Below, piece after piece: positions 46,759-59,270 of a DNA stretch of 64,000 nucleotides. The notes below the pieces were generated by a model. It saw only the letters and a program-made list of their open reading frames with translations, was not told the DNA's origin and did no database searches. Location of the stretch: NCBI RefSeq assembly GCF_040939455.1, contig NC_134112.1:64559001-64623000 (forward strand), read 5' to 3'. Origin of the DNA: Microcebus murinus (lineage: Eukaryota > Chordata > Mammalia > Primates > Cheirogaleidae). Made by a program: the position numbers and the translations under genes. Every line of letters starts with the position of its first letter. Position 1 is the stretch's first letter.

Positions 46759-46764
46759 GCAAAT

Positions 46765-47730
46765 AAGTTCACTTTCAGAGTTGCTGCCAAGAGGAGCATC
46801 ATCAGCAAAGAGAATGTGAATAATGTGATGGGATACAGGGTACCTTGGGAAAAACAGATTTCCAAAGATTTACAATTATTAATTTGAATTCAAAGCAGTA
46901 AAATATAATGTAGATATAATTCTTTGGGGGGGGAGGGGACCAAGAAGTCCTTTACATTTTTATCCTCACCTGCATGTTTTCTCTTTCAGATAGTATTAAT
47001 AAATGTACTGATATGAATCTTTTATTTTGATTAACAATGGCTTACTCTCCAGAGACCTGTGAAGCTAGATGGGGAGAGGTTTTTCATTCTGAGAAATACT
47101 CAGGGATAAGGTCAGTTTTGTTAGACCAAACCTGGCTAAGGATTTGATCTGGGCTCCATGGAAGGTAAGGTGGTTCTGGCAGCAGAAATAGACTGCGGCT
47201 GAAATTTGGCTGTAGCAGAGCTGGAAAGATCCTTCTGAGCAGATATTGGTAAGATTGATAAAGATTCTAGATTAGCTGTGCCTGGAAGTGTCTGAGGAAA
47301 GGGGAGGTGATAATCAAAACTGGTAGAGAATCAGCAATTAGGGACTCAAAGAGCTCAGGATTAATAGATCAGAGAATGGTTCAGTTCAGAAGCATGTTGT
47401 GGTCCTGGATGGCTCAGAGTAATTGATTAGGACCTCTAGCTCTATGCCAAATTGTTGCTTCACTTAGATATTTCCTCAACAAACATGCAAGCAAGCCTCA
47501 ATGTTTCAGAATGGCAGGGTTTATTTCCAGTGGGTGTCAAAACCAAGTCTTGGAAAGAAACACAAGTCAGAAGAGCAGTTACAAAAGAAACATTAAGTGA
47601 AACTACTAAAGAAAACAGGACAATAAAGAAACATTGAGAAACAGGTAAGATTTGACTGGAGTGTCTAAGAGTGAGCATTGGAGAGTGGAGTGGGAATAGA
47701 GATGTACCTATGGTAGTTGGAAGTTCAGGG
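46765..47730. other. Unassigned non-coding sequence
   Basis: A G-rich run (GGGGGGGGAGGGG, about 46925-46937) is present. The opposed frames at 47452-47637 (+) and 47460-47780 (-) overlap each other and have no domain. Confidence 0.4.
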
Positions 47731-47734
47731 GGGC

Positions 47735-48345
47735 AGTGTGGAGACATATGCACCCCCTTGTTTATTGCAGCACTATTCACAGGTTGATTCTATACATTGG
47801 CTACTAAGAGTCCAATAACAAATGGATTTTAGAAAATGGTATATAGGGTTATATTATTCATAGATAAAAAAGAATGAAATTCTGCCATTTGCAGTGACAT
47901 GGATGTAATTAGAGGCATTATGTTAAGTGAAATAAGACGGGAATAGAACGCTATGCATTGTATATTACTCAAATGTGGAGGCTAAAAAAGTTGATCTCAT
48001 AGAATAAAAAGTAAAACAAAGGACATTAGATATTGGTAAAGGGAAGAAGTTGGAGGATTAAAAAGAGATTTGTTAAAGGAAACAAAATTATAGCTAGATA
48101 GGAGGGATAGAGTTCAGTGTTCTATAGCACTATAGGATGACTATAGTTAATAATACAGAGTTTCAAGTGGCTAGAAGGAGGATATTGAATGTTCCTAATA
48201 TACATAGAAATGATAAATGTTTGAGATGAGGGATATGCTAATATCCCTGATCTCATTACTATACATTATATGTATGGAATCATCACTATGTACCCATAAA
48301 TATGTATAATTATTATATGTCAATTAAAACACTACATTTTTTTGA
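47735..48345 (+). repeat. L1 (L1PB/L1MA-type) ORF2 end and 3' UTR
   Basis: TTATTGCAGCACTATTCACA, GTGACATGGATGTAATTAGA and GTTAAGTGAAATAAGACGGG cover the ORF2 C-terminus. GATGACTATAGTTAATAATA and ATTACTATACATTATATGTA, then ATGTACCCATAAATATGTAT, cover the 3' UTR. Sense, with stops in ORF2. Confidence 0.85.
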
Positions 48346-48633
48346 AAGAGAAGAAATCTTAAAAAGATTCAGGGCCCACAATCTAAGCTAAAATTTTTGT
48401 CCATTATCAGATAGATCCACAGAAAAATGAGAATATTATTTGAACCTTCATTTAATAAGTTAAAATCTATTTCCAGTTTTTTGACATTGACAACTAGAAA
48501 GATAGATTATTTAGAACTTTTGCTGAATTGTTGATATAAGCAAATACAACACAATTAAAGGCTCCTAGATTTTAACTTGTTTGTGTTGTACTCTGTAAAT
48601 TGCTGTACACTATCGTCATTGTATAATACTAGA

Positions 48634-48689
48634 TGTCACTGACACTTGCTTTTTCTGTAGTATCTGTCACTGACACTTGCTTTTTCTGT
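48634..48689. repeat. 31-bp-period tandem duplication
   Basis: The 25 bases at 48634-48658 are repeated exactly at 48665-48689 (TGTCACTGACACTTGCTTTT and on), separated by AGTATC. Confidence 0.95.
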
Positions 48690-48771
48690 GGCACTAGCTG
48701 TGCCACAGCCTGGCCAAATCTATTATTTCTTTTTTGCAGATGCTGGAAATTCAATTAAATGGGTTGAATCC

Positions 48772-48811
48772 AAAAAGAAAAAAAAAAAAAAGAGAAAGAA
48801 ACAAACAAACC
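48772..48811. repeat. A-rich low-complexity tract
   Basis: A run of A with interspersed G, then AACAAACAAACC. It may be an old retroelement tail, but no body is attached. Confidence 0.8.
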
Positions 48812-48814
48812 TTC

Positions 48815-50405
48815 AACTATCACCTTCTATGCTTCAGTCCTGAGAACTGATTTGGCTTTAAGTCTTTAATATTATTGAACACTGCAAATATTAATTGTTC
48901 AACATAAAGAAATCATTTTCACATTATGTAATATTTATGATAGCTAGTGGCTTTAAAATCAGCTATAAAGTTTATCTTCCTGCCCTTCCAAATACAGTGG
49001 GAGAAGGAAAGTACCAGCTCTTTGATACTTTCTGATGTGGTGAGTGATCTGATTGATGATGATGATGAGTTATTTGAGATTTTCAACTGATGAGTCTCTC
49101 CACAGGCAAGCCGGAGGGCTGCCAATTATATTTCAGTGTTTTCCTCTAAGTCATTTTGTGAGATTAGATCTCTCACAGCTGAAATGACAAAATTAATGAG
49201 AGTGTATAATAATGTTTGGATATAATAAATGATACCAAATGGAATTTCTGTCATCCAGTCCAGTGGATCTGTGGTTGACCATTATTCTCCAGTGGAATCT
49301 TTGAAAGTACAAATAAAGTCATAATGAAGTACCTTACCAAGTAAGAAAATCTTGGCTTAAATTTACCTTCCATCTCAGAGTCAGTAATGTGTTAGCTGAG
49401 TCAGAGTGTGAAGCAAAATAAAACTTCCGAGTTCTCTCCTTTTGGGTTGGCTACTTGTTTGCAAAGTGCAGGAGGCAGTTTAATTCCATTAAGTAATATT
49501 GACAGAACTCAATATACAGAAAGCATTATACGGGACACAAAGAGAATTAACACATTGTACGTTTGTCAGAGAATTTACCATCTTTTAGGGGAGAGAAACC
49601 TAAATACAAAGGACCTTTAATATAAGAAGGATTATAATAAATCAAGTCTTTTAGATTATGACTAGGATACCTGGAGTTCATTACAATGATGTAAGAAGGG
49701 CAGAGAAGAAAATAACCCCCTTTGTAAGGCTTTTTGGTTGTTACGCCTTATAAGTTATTTACTAGATGTGTAATGTTTGTGTCTTAGTGTGGAAACTGTG
49801 TAGACTTCTCTTATCCACCCTCCATCTTCAATCCTTCCCAAAAGAGGGATAGTAACTTAATTTGTTTAACTTTAGAGCATTGATTAGACAGTATTTGCTA
49901 GTGGGGAGGGATGCCATACGTTGAAAATTACATACATAGGCTTTGTGTGTTTTCTCCTTGTCCAATGCAGCTGAAGCAATGAGCTGATCCAGGCTGCACT
50001 GCCAGAGCAATCCTGCCAGATTCTATTATATATTCCCTTTCTCCTCCTCCTTTGCCAAAGAACTTCATCCAACTCTCTAGGAACAAAGTTATCCATCTCT
50101 TTTCTGCTCTCTGATGTTCCAGCCATATCTGGGCTTAAAGCTTTGGCAGTGTTCTATGTAAGCAAACTTGACATTAGCCTTGGGAACAAATTCCTCTTAT
50201 TTCATCTACTCCAGAATTTTGGAATGTATGTTGGTTATGGCTTTCAGCATTCTGCAGTGATGAGATCCTATACTTGGGTGTGGGAGTGGTGGGAAAATAT
50301 AGGCATTGCATCTTTTCTAACAACTGGTATGGTTTTCTGTGATGGAGTGGAGACATAACCGTGGAGACTTGTGTTTAGGAAGTGATGTGACTCATAGCAA
50401 GATGA
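48815..50405. other. Unassigned non-coding sequence
   Basis: Nothing recognised. Overlapping frames at 49828-50358 on both strands lack domains and contradict one another. Confidence 0.4.
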
Positions 50406-50411
50406 GATGTC

Positions 50412-50710
50412 TTAGTTTGTTTTGTGCTGTTGTAACAAAATAACCACAGAGTTGGTGATTTCTGAATAACAAAAATTTATTTCTTACAGTTCTGGAGGCT
50501 GGAAAATCCAAGATCAAGATTCTGGCATCTGGTGAGGGCCTTCTTGCAGCATCCTTGCATAGCAGAAGAGTCTAAGAGTGTGATCCATTCCTGCAAGCCC
50601 TTTATATAGTGGCATTAATCCATTTATGACCTAAACACCTCCCAACACTGGAGCATTGAGGATTGAGTTTCTAACACATGAATTTGGGGGGCCACATTCA
50701 GACCATAGTG
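50412..50710 (-). repeat. MLT1-type MaLR LTR, partial
   Basis: Read in reverse: GTTGTAACAAAATAACCACA, TTACAGTTCTGGAGGCTGGA, ATCTGGTGAGGGCCTTCTTG, ATTTATGACCTAAACACCTC and TGAATTTGGGGGGCCACATT follow the MLT1 order. More diverged, and shorter in the middle, than the copy at 16565-16925. Confidence 0.82.
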
Positions 50711-50959
50711 TGAAGCTTCCTGCGCTGGGAGATGAGGGATGCATCTAACATGGGGACTTCAAAACATTAAGAGAACTAACTTGGCTGTGTGGAGTTAGAT
50801 GAGGAGGAACAAGAAGCTACATTTTACAAGGGTGTGCAATTCCAAGGACTATTATTCTTGGATACTATGAAGTTTTTAAAGTTTCAAGCACTATACAATT
50901 GTAAGTTATTAAGCTATAATATTAATATTATTTAAGAACTTCAAATGGCTTAGCCAAGC

Positions 50960-51190
50960 AATGTGATATAGTAGGAAAATTGGGACTTTAGTTGTGGATA
51001 CAATTTACTGCTTATTATTTGACAACTTTACCTTGTTTCTCTAATGCTCAGTTCATTCTAAATGCCCATCCAAAAATGGGCCCTACTCCATAGGGCTATA
51101 ATGAGATTTAAACTCAATACAGCACAATAAGCACCTACTGTAGTCCCTGATACACAGTGAAATATCAATAAATTATTGCTACTGGCATAA
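50960..51190 (+). repeat. MIR SINE
   Basis: TTGACAACTTTACCTTGTTT and CTAATGCTCAGTTCATTCTA match the core; ACTCCATAGGGCTATAATGA, AGATTTAAACTCAATACAGC and ATACACAGTGAAATATCAAT match the 3' half. Diverged. Confidence 0.65.
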
Positions 51191-51239
51191 TTCTTTTGGC
51201 ACTTGGTAGGTTTCCAATAAATACTAGTTTGTCTAAAAC

Positions 51240-51356
51240 TTTTTTTTTATATAGAGACAAGGTCAGGCTAGTTTCAAACTTGTGAGTTCAAGAGATCCTC
51301 CTGCCTCAGCCTCCCAGAGTTCTAGGATTATAGGTGTGAGCCACCATGTAGGGCCA
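51240..51356 (-). repeat. Alu-type left monomer, strepsirrhine-like
   Basis: The reverse complement reads GGCCCTACATGGTGGCTCAC, ACCTATAATCCTAGAACTCT, GGGAGGCTGAGGCAGGAGGA, then ...AACTAGCCTG and ACCTTGTCTCTATATAAAAA. Only one Alu arm is present. Between AGCCTG and ACCTTGTCTC roughly a dozen bases are missing relative to a normal arm. ATCCTAG...CTCTGGGAGG is the wording I associate with galago and lemur Alus. A short A-rich tail is present; the flanks AGTTTGTCT and AGTTCTTCT may be a worn target duplication. Confidence 0.85.
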
Positions 51357-51359
51357 GTT

Positions 51360-52580
51360 CTTCTGAAATTCTTAATCATTCCATAGATAGTCATATACCT
51401 AGATCTGGTAACAAATACGTTACATCAGTAGCAAAAAATTTATGTCTTAATTTTATTATGACATATATTGGAAATCTTAGTGAAGTTTTGATTATATTAA
51501 GATGACATGGCATTATTATGCCAAAGGTACTCAGGGATAATCAAACCTGCCCCAATTCCTACAGCGGATTCTCCCTGTAGTCCTAAGAGAGTTATATACA
51601 TAAGGAACATCACCATGGAAGCAAAGAAAAGACTTTATTACTGGCTGGACTTGTGCCTGAACTTCCAGCACAGAGGTCTTATAACCTCGACCTTTTTCCT
51701 GCCTCCTAGTCTACTGTGCTCCTGCAGAGAAAGATCAAACACAGAAAAGAGAATGTGCCAGAGTGAAGGAATATCCATATATACGAGATACTTCATTTAT
51801 TCATTAATTTAAATACGGTGATCCTGTTCACTAGTAAACACATCTAACCACTATCTTGGAATTATATTAGCATTCTTCTTTTTTGAGGAAAGACCCAAAA
51901 AAGAAAAGGCAAGGAAGAAACCTAGAGAGGATTCCTTCTCACATTCAACTGTCTTTGGTTCCTTCTTTCGATCACTGGACTTAAAACCAAGTGTATAATT
52001 AATCAGGCATGTAGACATTTTCCTCAGAGGAAGAAACAGAAGTGTCAGGGAAGTCTGACCACCACCTAAGCGTGTCTGCTTTTCTAATAATGTCTAATGG
52101 TCTAAAGAGATGGGTCAAAAGCAGAGTAATTATCTCCAGGCCATACTATTTAATAGGCCTCAGGCTGGGCTGCTTTTTATCAAGGAGAAATAAAACCCTT
52201 GATACCAAAGAGAAATTAAACTCTCAAAATTAGTTTCTCTTTCACAAAGCAAAGTAAAATTAAGCCTTCAAGCCTAAAAATTTCTCTTCCTTAATTTTCT
52301 TTTTGTACGATTCTACCGAGAGTAGTTGTACACCGGCAGGTCGTTAGAGTTTGGGTTACTCTTTTCTGTATGCTGTTCCCTCAGTACCTCTAGAGAGGGA
52401 GAAATCCAACACCAAGTCTTATATGAGTTCCCTTTTACCAAAGATCTAGAAATCTACGAGAAATTTAAATATCACATCACTGAGCCCACACCCACAAAAA
52501 TGAGAAGCAAATACAACATTTTCAGAACTCGATACATACTACATGTGTACTTGTCTTTTCATGGACTTGTGTTTTGTTTC
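51360..52580. other. Unassigned non-coding sequence
   Basis: No element recognised. Frames at 51507-51812, 52042-52233 and 52326-52598 on the plus strand lack domains, RNA-processing context or consistent phase. Confidence 0.4.
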
Positions 52581-54210
52581 TCTTGGGTAAATACCTAGGG
52601 TTGGTATTGCCAGGCCATATAGCAATTGTATGTTTAACTTTACAAGGGTCTGACAAACTGTTTTCGAAAGTAACTGTACCATTTTATATTTCCATCAGCA
52701 CCAATTAAGACTTCCAGTTGCTTCCTCTCCAGCAAGTGATATTGTTTGTTTGTTTGATTTTAGACATGATAGTAAGTGTAGAAGGGTATCAAATTATGGT
52801 TTTAATTTGCATTTCACTAAAGACATAATATATTTGAATGTGTTTGTCATCAATATTTCTTCTTTGGTGAATTATTCAAATAGTTTGATCATTTTTATTG
52901 TTTGTCTTATTGAATTGTAAAAATTCTTTAGTATGGATACATGTTATTTATCAAATAGGAATTTTGCAAATATTTACTCAGTCTGTGACTTGCCATTTAA
53001 CTTTTTTTCAAAGAGCAGAAATTTTAAAATTTTGATTATCTCAATTATGTATTTTTTTAAATGGATTATGTTTTTGGTATTATACATAAATTATCTTTGC
53101 CTAATCCAAGGCCCCAAAGATCTTCTCCAGTGCTTTCTTTTAGAAGGTTTATAGTTTTAGTTTTACACTTAAATATGTGACTCATTTTAATTTTTACATA
53201 TGGTACAAGGTAAGGGTTAAAGTTCATTCGTTCTTCCTTTCTCTCTTTTTTTTTTTTCTCATATAGATGTTCTAGTACTATTGCTTAATAGACTATCCTT
53301 TCCTCATTTGTCTATCCCTTTAGCAATTTTTTTCAAAAATCAATTGACTACATACATGTGAATGTACCTATAAGTTCTCCATTGTTTTCCATTGATCTAC
53401 ATGTATGTGTCCTTAGACCAGTAATTGATTGATCACTTTAGCTTCATAGAGATCTTCAAATTAGGAAGTGAGTCCTCCAACACTGTTCTTTTAAAAATTT
53501 TGGTTTGCATTTCCATATAAATTTTATAATAAACTTGTCAATTTCTACAACAACAACAAAAATCCTGCTCGATCTATACATCAATTTGGGTTGATCTGAC
53601 AACAACAATGAGTCTTCCAACCCATGAACATGACTATTGGTTTTTGTTTTCTTTAGTTTCTCTTGTCAATATTTTCTAGTTGCAGTATGTACATTGTACA
53701 CATATTTCATTAAATTTATTTCTAAGGACATACCCTCCTGTTTCTAGTTTTCTCAAAGTCATGAATGAATACTAAATTATGTCAAATGCCTTGTCTGGAG
53801 CATCTTTTGAAATCATAGGGTTTTCCCTTTTTTAGTCTTTAAAAACTTAAAGGGATTGATTTTTGAATGTTGAATTCCTCAGATGAGGCCCACTTAGTCA
53901 TAATATATTATCCCAATTTTATTTGCTAATATTTTTGGTAAGGATTTTTACATCTGTGTTTATGAGTAGTTTCTTTTCTTTTAATTGTGTGGTTTCTGTA
54001 TCAGGGTAATATCAGCCTCATAAAATGAAATAAGTATTCCGTCTGCTTTATCTCCTGGAAAATTTGGAGGAATTGGTGTTATTTATTTCTTTGATAGTTA
54101 ATAGAATTCACCAGTGAAGCTTTATGGACCTTAAGTTTCCTTTGTGGGAAAATTTTTAACTCTGAATTAAATTTACTGTATAGACATTAGGCTATTCAGT
54201 TTATTGACTC

Positions 54211-54438
54211 TTTTTTTTAATTTCAAGATATTATAGGGTTACAAAAGTTTAGTGACATAAATTGCTTTCGTACAGTTTGAGTCAAAGTGATAGGTGTGTC
54301 TGTCACCTATATAGTGTGCATTGCACCTGTTAGGTGTGAGTTTACCCATCCCCTCCTCCCACCTGCTTTATTTCCATTGAATTTTACTACCATTTGTGTA
54401 CATGAGTATTGACCTATAAGTTTCCGTTTAGTAGTGTA
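54211..54438 (-). mobile_element. Strepsirrhine L1 3' UTR nested in older L1
   Basis: A T-rich tail, then AGTGACATAAATTGCTTTCG, CAGTTTGAGTCAAAGTGATA and GTTAGGTGTGAGTTTACCCA, and CATGAGTATTGACCTATAAG, parallel the copy at 20190-20445. Host L1 sequence (CTATTCAGTTTATT before; TCTATTCCTTCTTGAATG after) is contiguous once this piece is removed. Confidence 0.8.
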
Positions 54439-55116
54439 TCTATTCCTTCTTGAATGAATTTTGGTAGTAGCTTGCAGCCTTCAAGGAATTTTACTATTTG
54501 ATCTAAGTAATCAAACTTATCAGCATAATGTTGTTCATAATATTCTCTTTACATCCCTCTAACTAAATGAGTGATACTCCCTCTTCCTATAAAAATATTA
54601 GACATTTTTATCTTTCATTTTTCTTTTTGATCAATCATTCTAGAAGTTTATCAGTTTTGTTGATCTTTTAACCCAGCTTTTGTTTATTAATTTCCTCGAT
54701 TGTTTTTCTATTTTCAATTTCATATTTGCTAGTCTTATTTTTATTACTTTTCACCTTTTATTATCTTTGAGTTTAATTTTCTCTTCTATTTTCGTAAGGT
54801 AGAAGCTTCTATTATTGATTTGGGAACTTTCTTCTTTTCTAATACAAGCAAAGTAATTGAAGGTATAAATTTCCTTCTAATTACTGCATTAGCTGTGCCT
54901 CACAAATTTTGAGAGGTTGTGTTTCATTTTCAGTCAAGGTATTTTCTAATTTCTCTAGTGATTTTTCTTTGATCTGTGAATGTACTTAAAATTATGCTGG
55001 TTAATTTTGAATTTTTTTGTGGCTTACTAGATAGCTTTCTGTTACTGATTTCTAGTTTTAGTCTGCTTTGATCAAAGAATACGCTTTGTATTGTTTTAAT
55101 AGTTTCTTTATTCCAC

Positions 55117-55557
55117 ATTTTAAAAATTGTAGAATACACTTAACATAAAATTTATTATCTTAATCATGTTTAAGTGTACAATTTGGTGGCATTCAATAGA
55201 TTTACATTGTTGTGCGACCATTACCATCATCCATCTGCAGAACCCTTTTGATTTTGCAAAACTTAAATTTTGTGCCCATAAATAATAACTCCACATTTTC
55301 CTTCTCCTAGCCTCTCGCAACTACCATTCTAACTTTTATTTCTATAAATTTGACTACTCTTGGCACCTCACATAAGTGTAATCACATAATGTTTGTCCTT
55401 TTGGGATTAGCTTATTTCACTTAGCTTATTATTGACGTATTTCACTTAGGATATTCTCGAAGTTTATGTGTGATGTAGCATGTGTCAGCATTTTCTTCCT
55501 TTTTAAAGGCCAAATAATATTCCATTGTATGTATATGCCATATTTTGTTTGTCCATT
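55117..55557 (-). repeat. L1M-type 3' end nested in older L1
   Basis: TTATTATCTTAATCATGTTT, CAATTTGGTGGCATTCAATA, CATTACCATCATCCATCTGC and GGCCAAATAATATTCCATTG match the family also seen at 42785-43540. Host L1 reads across from GTTTCTTTATTCCAC (about 55115) to ATTGAGATTTG (about 55560). Confidence 0.8.
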
Positions 55558-56459
55558 CTATTGAGATTTGTTTTGGGCCCAAAATATGGTTTACCTTGGT
55601 GAATATGTACACATGAAAAGAATGTATATTCTGCCATTGTTGAGTAGAGTATTATGTAGATGTCAGTTATTTCAAGTTGGTTGATAGTGTTGTTTAGGTT
55701 TTGTATATCCTTACTGATTTTCTATCCTATCAACTACTGAAAGAAGTATTAAAGTCTCAAGCAAAATTGTACATTTGTCTATTTCTCTCTTCAGTTCTAT
55801 TTTTGCTTTGTATATTTTTATCTCTATTGTTAGGTCAATATACACTTATGATTATTATGTCTTCTTGAAGAATTGACCCAGTTATTATGCAATGCTCCTG
55901 TGCATTGTTGGTAATATTCCTTGTTCTGAATTCTACTTTGTCTTTTATCAATATCAATGTTCCTTAAAAGAGGAACATTACTTTCTCTGACTAATGTTTG
56001 CATAGTATATCTTTTTTCATACCTTTACTTTTAACCTATGTATTTATATATTTAAAGTGAGTTTCTTGTAGACAGCATTCAATTTTGTCTTCAGTATGAA
56101 AATTGCTGTCTTTCAATTGGGGTGTTTAGACCATTTACACTTAGTATAATTATTGATATGATTGGATTTAAGTCTACTTTTAAATAGTTTACTATTTGTC
56201 CCACATGTTCTTTTTTCTTCTTCCACTGTCTTCTAGATAAATTATGGATTTTTAATGATTTCATTTTATTTCTAGAATTGGCTTGTTACATACCACCTTT
56301 AAAAATAATTATTGCTTGGTCTAGAATTTAAAATATATATTTTTAAGTTACCACTGTCTACTTTAAAAGAATATTATACTGCTTTCTATGTAGTGTAAGA
56401 ATCTTACAATCATATACAGAGTATACTGGGGGGTACTCCCAGTTTCCTACCCTTCCCCA

Positions 56460-59075
56460 ATAATTTTTTGATGTTATTCTAAACTATTAATTTATCCCAG
56501 TTATTTTGAACTGTAATGCTAGCTCTTATAAATTTTATCTGTTTGTTCTCTTCTTAATTGCTCTTATAGTAGTCACTTCTTTCTCCATGTTCTGCCAAAG
56601 GCGAACTAGTTTCTGTGTCCTGCTTCCCCCCGAGGGGCTTGTCACTCATTGGAATTAGTTCATTTGGTTGCCTACTGGCTTCAGATCTCTGACAGGCTTA
56701 CAAAATGTTATGATTTTATAAATTGTTCAGTTTGTTTTTTTGTTGTTGGTAATAATGGCTAAAGCCTTTGAGCTTTCTGCATCCTTAGTGAACGTGGAAC
56801 TTCAATGACTGAGATTTTGGCATTTAGCTGTTAAGTAAATGATCTAAATTTCCATGACTAGAAAGTGGTGTTGAATTCCAAAACTCGCTTTTCCTACATT
56901 AGATCACATTGACTTATTAAGCTTTTTAAAGACCTGGGATAATACTAGTAAATTATATTTATACAGGGTTTTCTAGTTAAGAACACTTTAGTTTTTCTAC
57001 TTAGCAGCTAATTGAATTTTTGTCATCTTGTGATTTACACATTAAGGTCTTCAGCTTACAGGTGAGAATTAATAACTTAAGCTGATAAATAATAAAGATG
57101 AAACTCAAACCTGCTTATAAGCACATAGAGCTTTTCAAAAATCCATGCCTTATGTGGATATTTAAAATGGGTATAGGCATATGGATTATTCAAGTTTTGA
57201 GTTTATTCAATAAAAATTTTTAAAAAATTAGAAGTTTAGTTCTTGAAATGGAAAACCAATTAGTGAGAAATGGCACTTAATACAAAGTTTATTAATTATA
57301 GAGCTACTTATAACCATTGATATCATTCTTTTCTTTAGGCAAAAGTAAAATAGATGATTATCTTTGGAACTGCATAGTTATTTTAGAAAAAAGATTTGGC
57401 TTTTCTTGTAATGAGCTATAACTGCTTCAGAAATAATACCAACACATCTTCCCTAGCATTTGTCTATCAGTGGGAGACCGTTATTAGAGCACAAATTAAT
57501 ATTTTATTAATATTATCACTTACACATGCCATTTTAATAACCCATGTACAATTATAATGAAAAATAAAAAAGCCACACAAAATTCATCAGAAAGACAAAG
57601 CAAACATTATTTTTGAACTTTTACATATTTTAGACCTTAAGATTTATAGGATTTAAGGTTGAAGCAAGTGGATGATTCACTCATGAATAGAACATTCTTT
57701 CTAATACATGTTTTAAGTGAATTGAACTCTATTCCTAAAATTGGTCCAAAGTCACATGAAGAGAAAGGGCAAAGTATTGAGTTTATATCATGGGAAAATT
57801 ATACCCTAAATAATTTAATATTTCAATAGGTTTTGGGTTAAGATTCTATAAATAGGAACTAGAAGCGCGTAGTAAGAGTTGAAGAAAATAACAAACCCTA
57901 CTTGTCTCAAAATATATTGTAATAGTTCCTAAATTCCTGCCACTGAATTACCTTTATAGGTTTGGTGTATTACTTGTAAATGCAGCCTGGAAATTTCACC
58001 TTTAACTAGGAGGGGAAAACAATGTCAGGCTAGCCAGACCTCAATTTGCAAAAATGATGGCACTAAGGGACTGGGATTTGTGGTCAGGTGAGTGTGAACA
58101 GGAAATAGATCAGAAGGGATGTAAAGCTTATGACACTTCCTGAGAGGGTTATCTTGACAAACCTGAAGAGGCTGGACATACAAGAGAAGAAAAGGTAGCA
58201 AGGAGTAAAAGATTTCAACAGCCTGACAGTTTTTCCCATTGACTTGGTAGGATGTACTTGCTAACATGGATAGTATCTAGTCTTAGTCACTACCACGTCA
58301 GGGAGTGCACACTATTTGCCAATTATCCACGATGTCCACCCCACTATTCTGGAAGCAATGGGATGTAAAAGGAAGAATGTTTTATTCATTTAGATGGTCT
58401 ATTATATATTTGGGGATATATTGGTACAGAGAAAAGCAAAGATAGGTAATAGCCAAGATAAATATCCACAAAAGAAACTGAGAATCACACTGAGTGTGAT
58501 TCTCATAACATAAAAGTGTGGTTTGTAATTTCTAGAATCAGCTAGTCAGGACTAAATTACAGTGAGGCAGTGGGATATAAGATGGTCCCTGATAACTGAG
58601 AAAGGTTTGGATGAGTGCAATGTAGGGGTGGCATTTTCCAAAGGGAGTTACTCAGAAGAAGCAAAATATAACGGTATAGATAAATTTGTCTGGAGCAGGT
58701 GATGCTCTGTGGGGAAAAGTGAGGAACTCTAAAACAGGATTAGACTGTGGGTCTACTGCTCATGTGTCTCTTACTCTTTTCCTTAAATGTTGATGTTGCC
58801 CTGGTCTCTAACCTCAAAGTCCTTTGCGTTCTGCATATTCTCCCTAGGGACTCGCCCTCTCCCAAGACTTCTATCATGAAGAATATGTGCTGAAAGAGTT
58901 TAAGCTTGTAGCTTGAGCCATTTTATTTCTATAGTGCCTACTCTACAAGTTAGTATACCCAGCTGCCTATCAGACTTCTCTACTTAGTATCTCACAGCCA
59001 TCAGAGACTAAGGTATTTCAATCTGATCTCATAATCTCTCTCAACTTCCCCTCCAAATTACTCTTTCTGTAGTGT
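56460..59075. other. Mostly unassigned sequence
   Basis: No element named. It contains the 27-bp palindrome at 58479-58505. Short frames only. Confidence 0.4.
58479..58505. repeat. 27-bp perfect palindrome with 1-base centre
   Basis: TGAGAATCACACT (58479-58491), a single G, then AGTGTGATTCTCA (58493-58505): the two 13-base arms are exactly complementary. Confidence 0.95.
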
Positions 59076-59079
59076 TGCC

Positions 59080-59270
59080 TTCTCTACTTACTCCCTGTGT
59101 GACTCTGGGCAAGTTGCTTAAGCTCCTTGTACCTTGGTTGCTACATTTGAAAAGAAAATAAAAACAAAAATATTGTTATTTTCAAGACTTGCTAGGAAGA
59201 CAAAAAACAAGCCAGTACATGTCAAAATCTAAGAACAGTGCCTAGCACATAAGTTCTCAACAATATCATT
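59080..59270 (+). repeat. MIR SINE
   Basis: GTGTGACTCTGGGCAAGTTG, CTTAAGCTCCTTGTACCTTG and the end AAGAACAGTGCCTAGCACAT follow MIR in sense. An A-rich expansion sits in the middle. Confidence 0.75.

Larger units (their letters stand above)
52585..56455 (-). pseudogene. Antisense L1M-type LINE with nested insertions
   Basis: A 3.9-kb L1 in reverse. Landmarks on the plus strand: GGTATTGCCAGGCCATATAG (ORF2 C-terminus), CTTTGCCTAATCCAAGGCCC, TCTTCTCCAGTGCTTTCTTT, ATTGAGATTTGTTTTGGGCC (about 55560), GGGGTGTTTAGACCATTTAC (about 56119) and GTGTAAGAATCTTACAATCA (about 56394). ORF2 is riddled with stops on its coding strand; no active product is possible. It is broken by two younger L1 3' ends (54211-54438 and 55117-55557). 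Confidence 0.85.
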
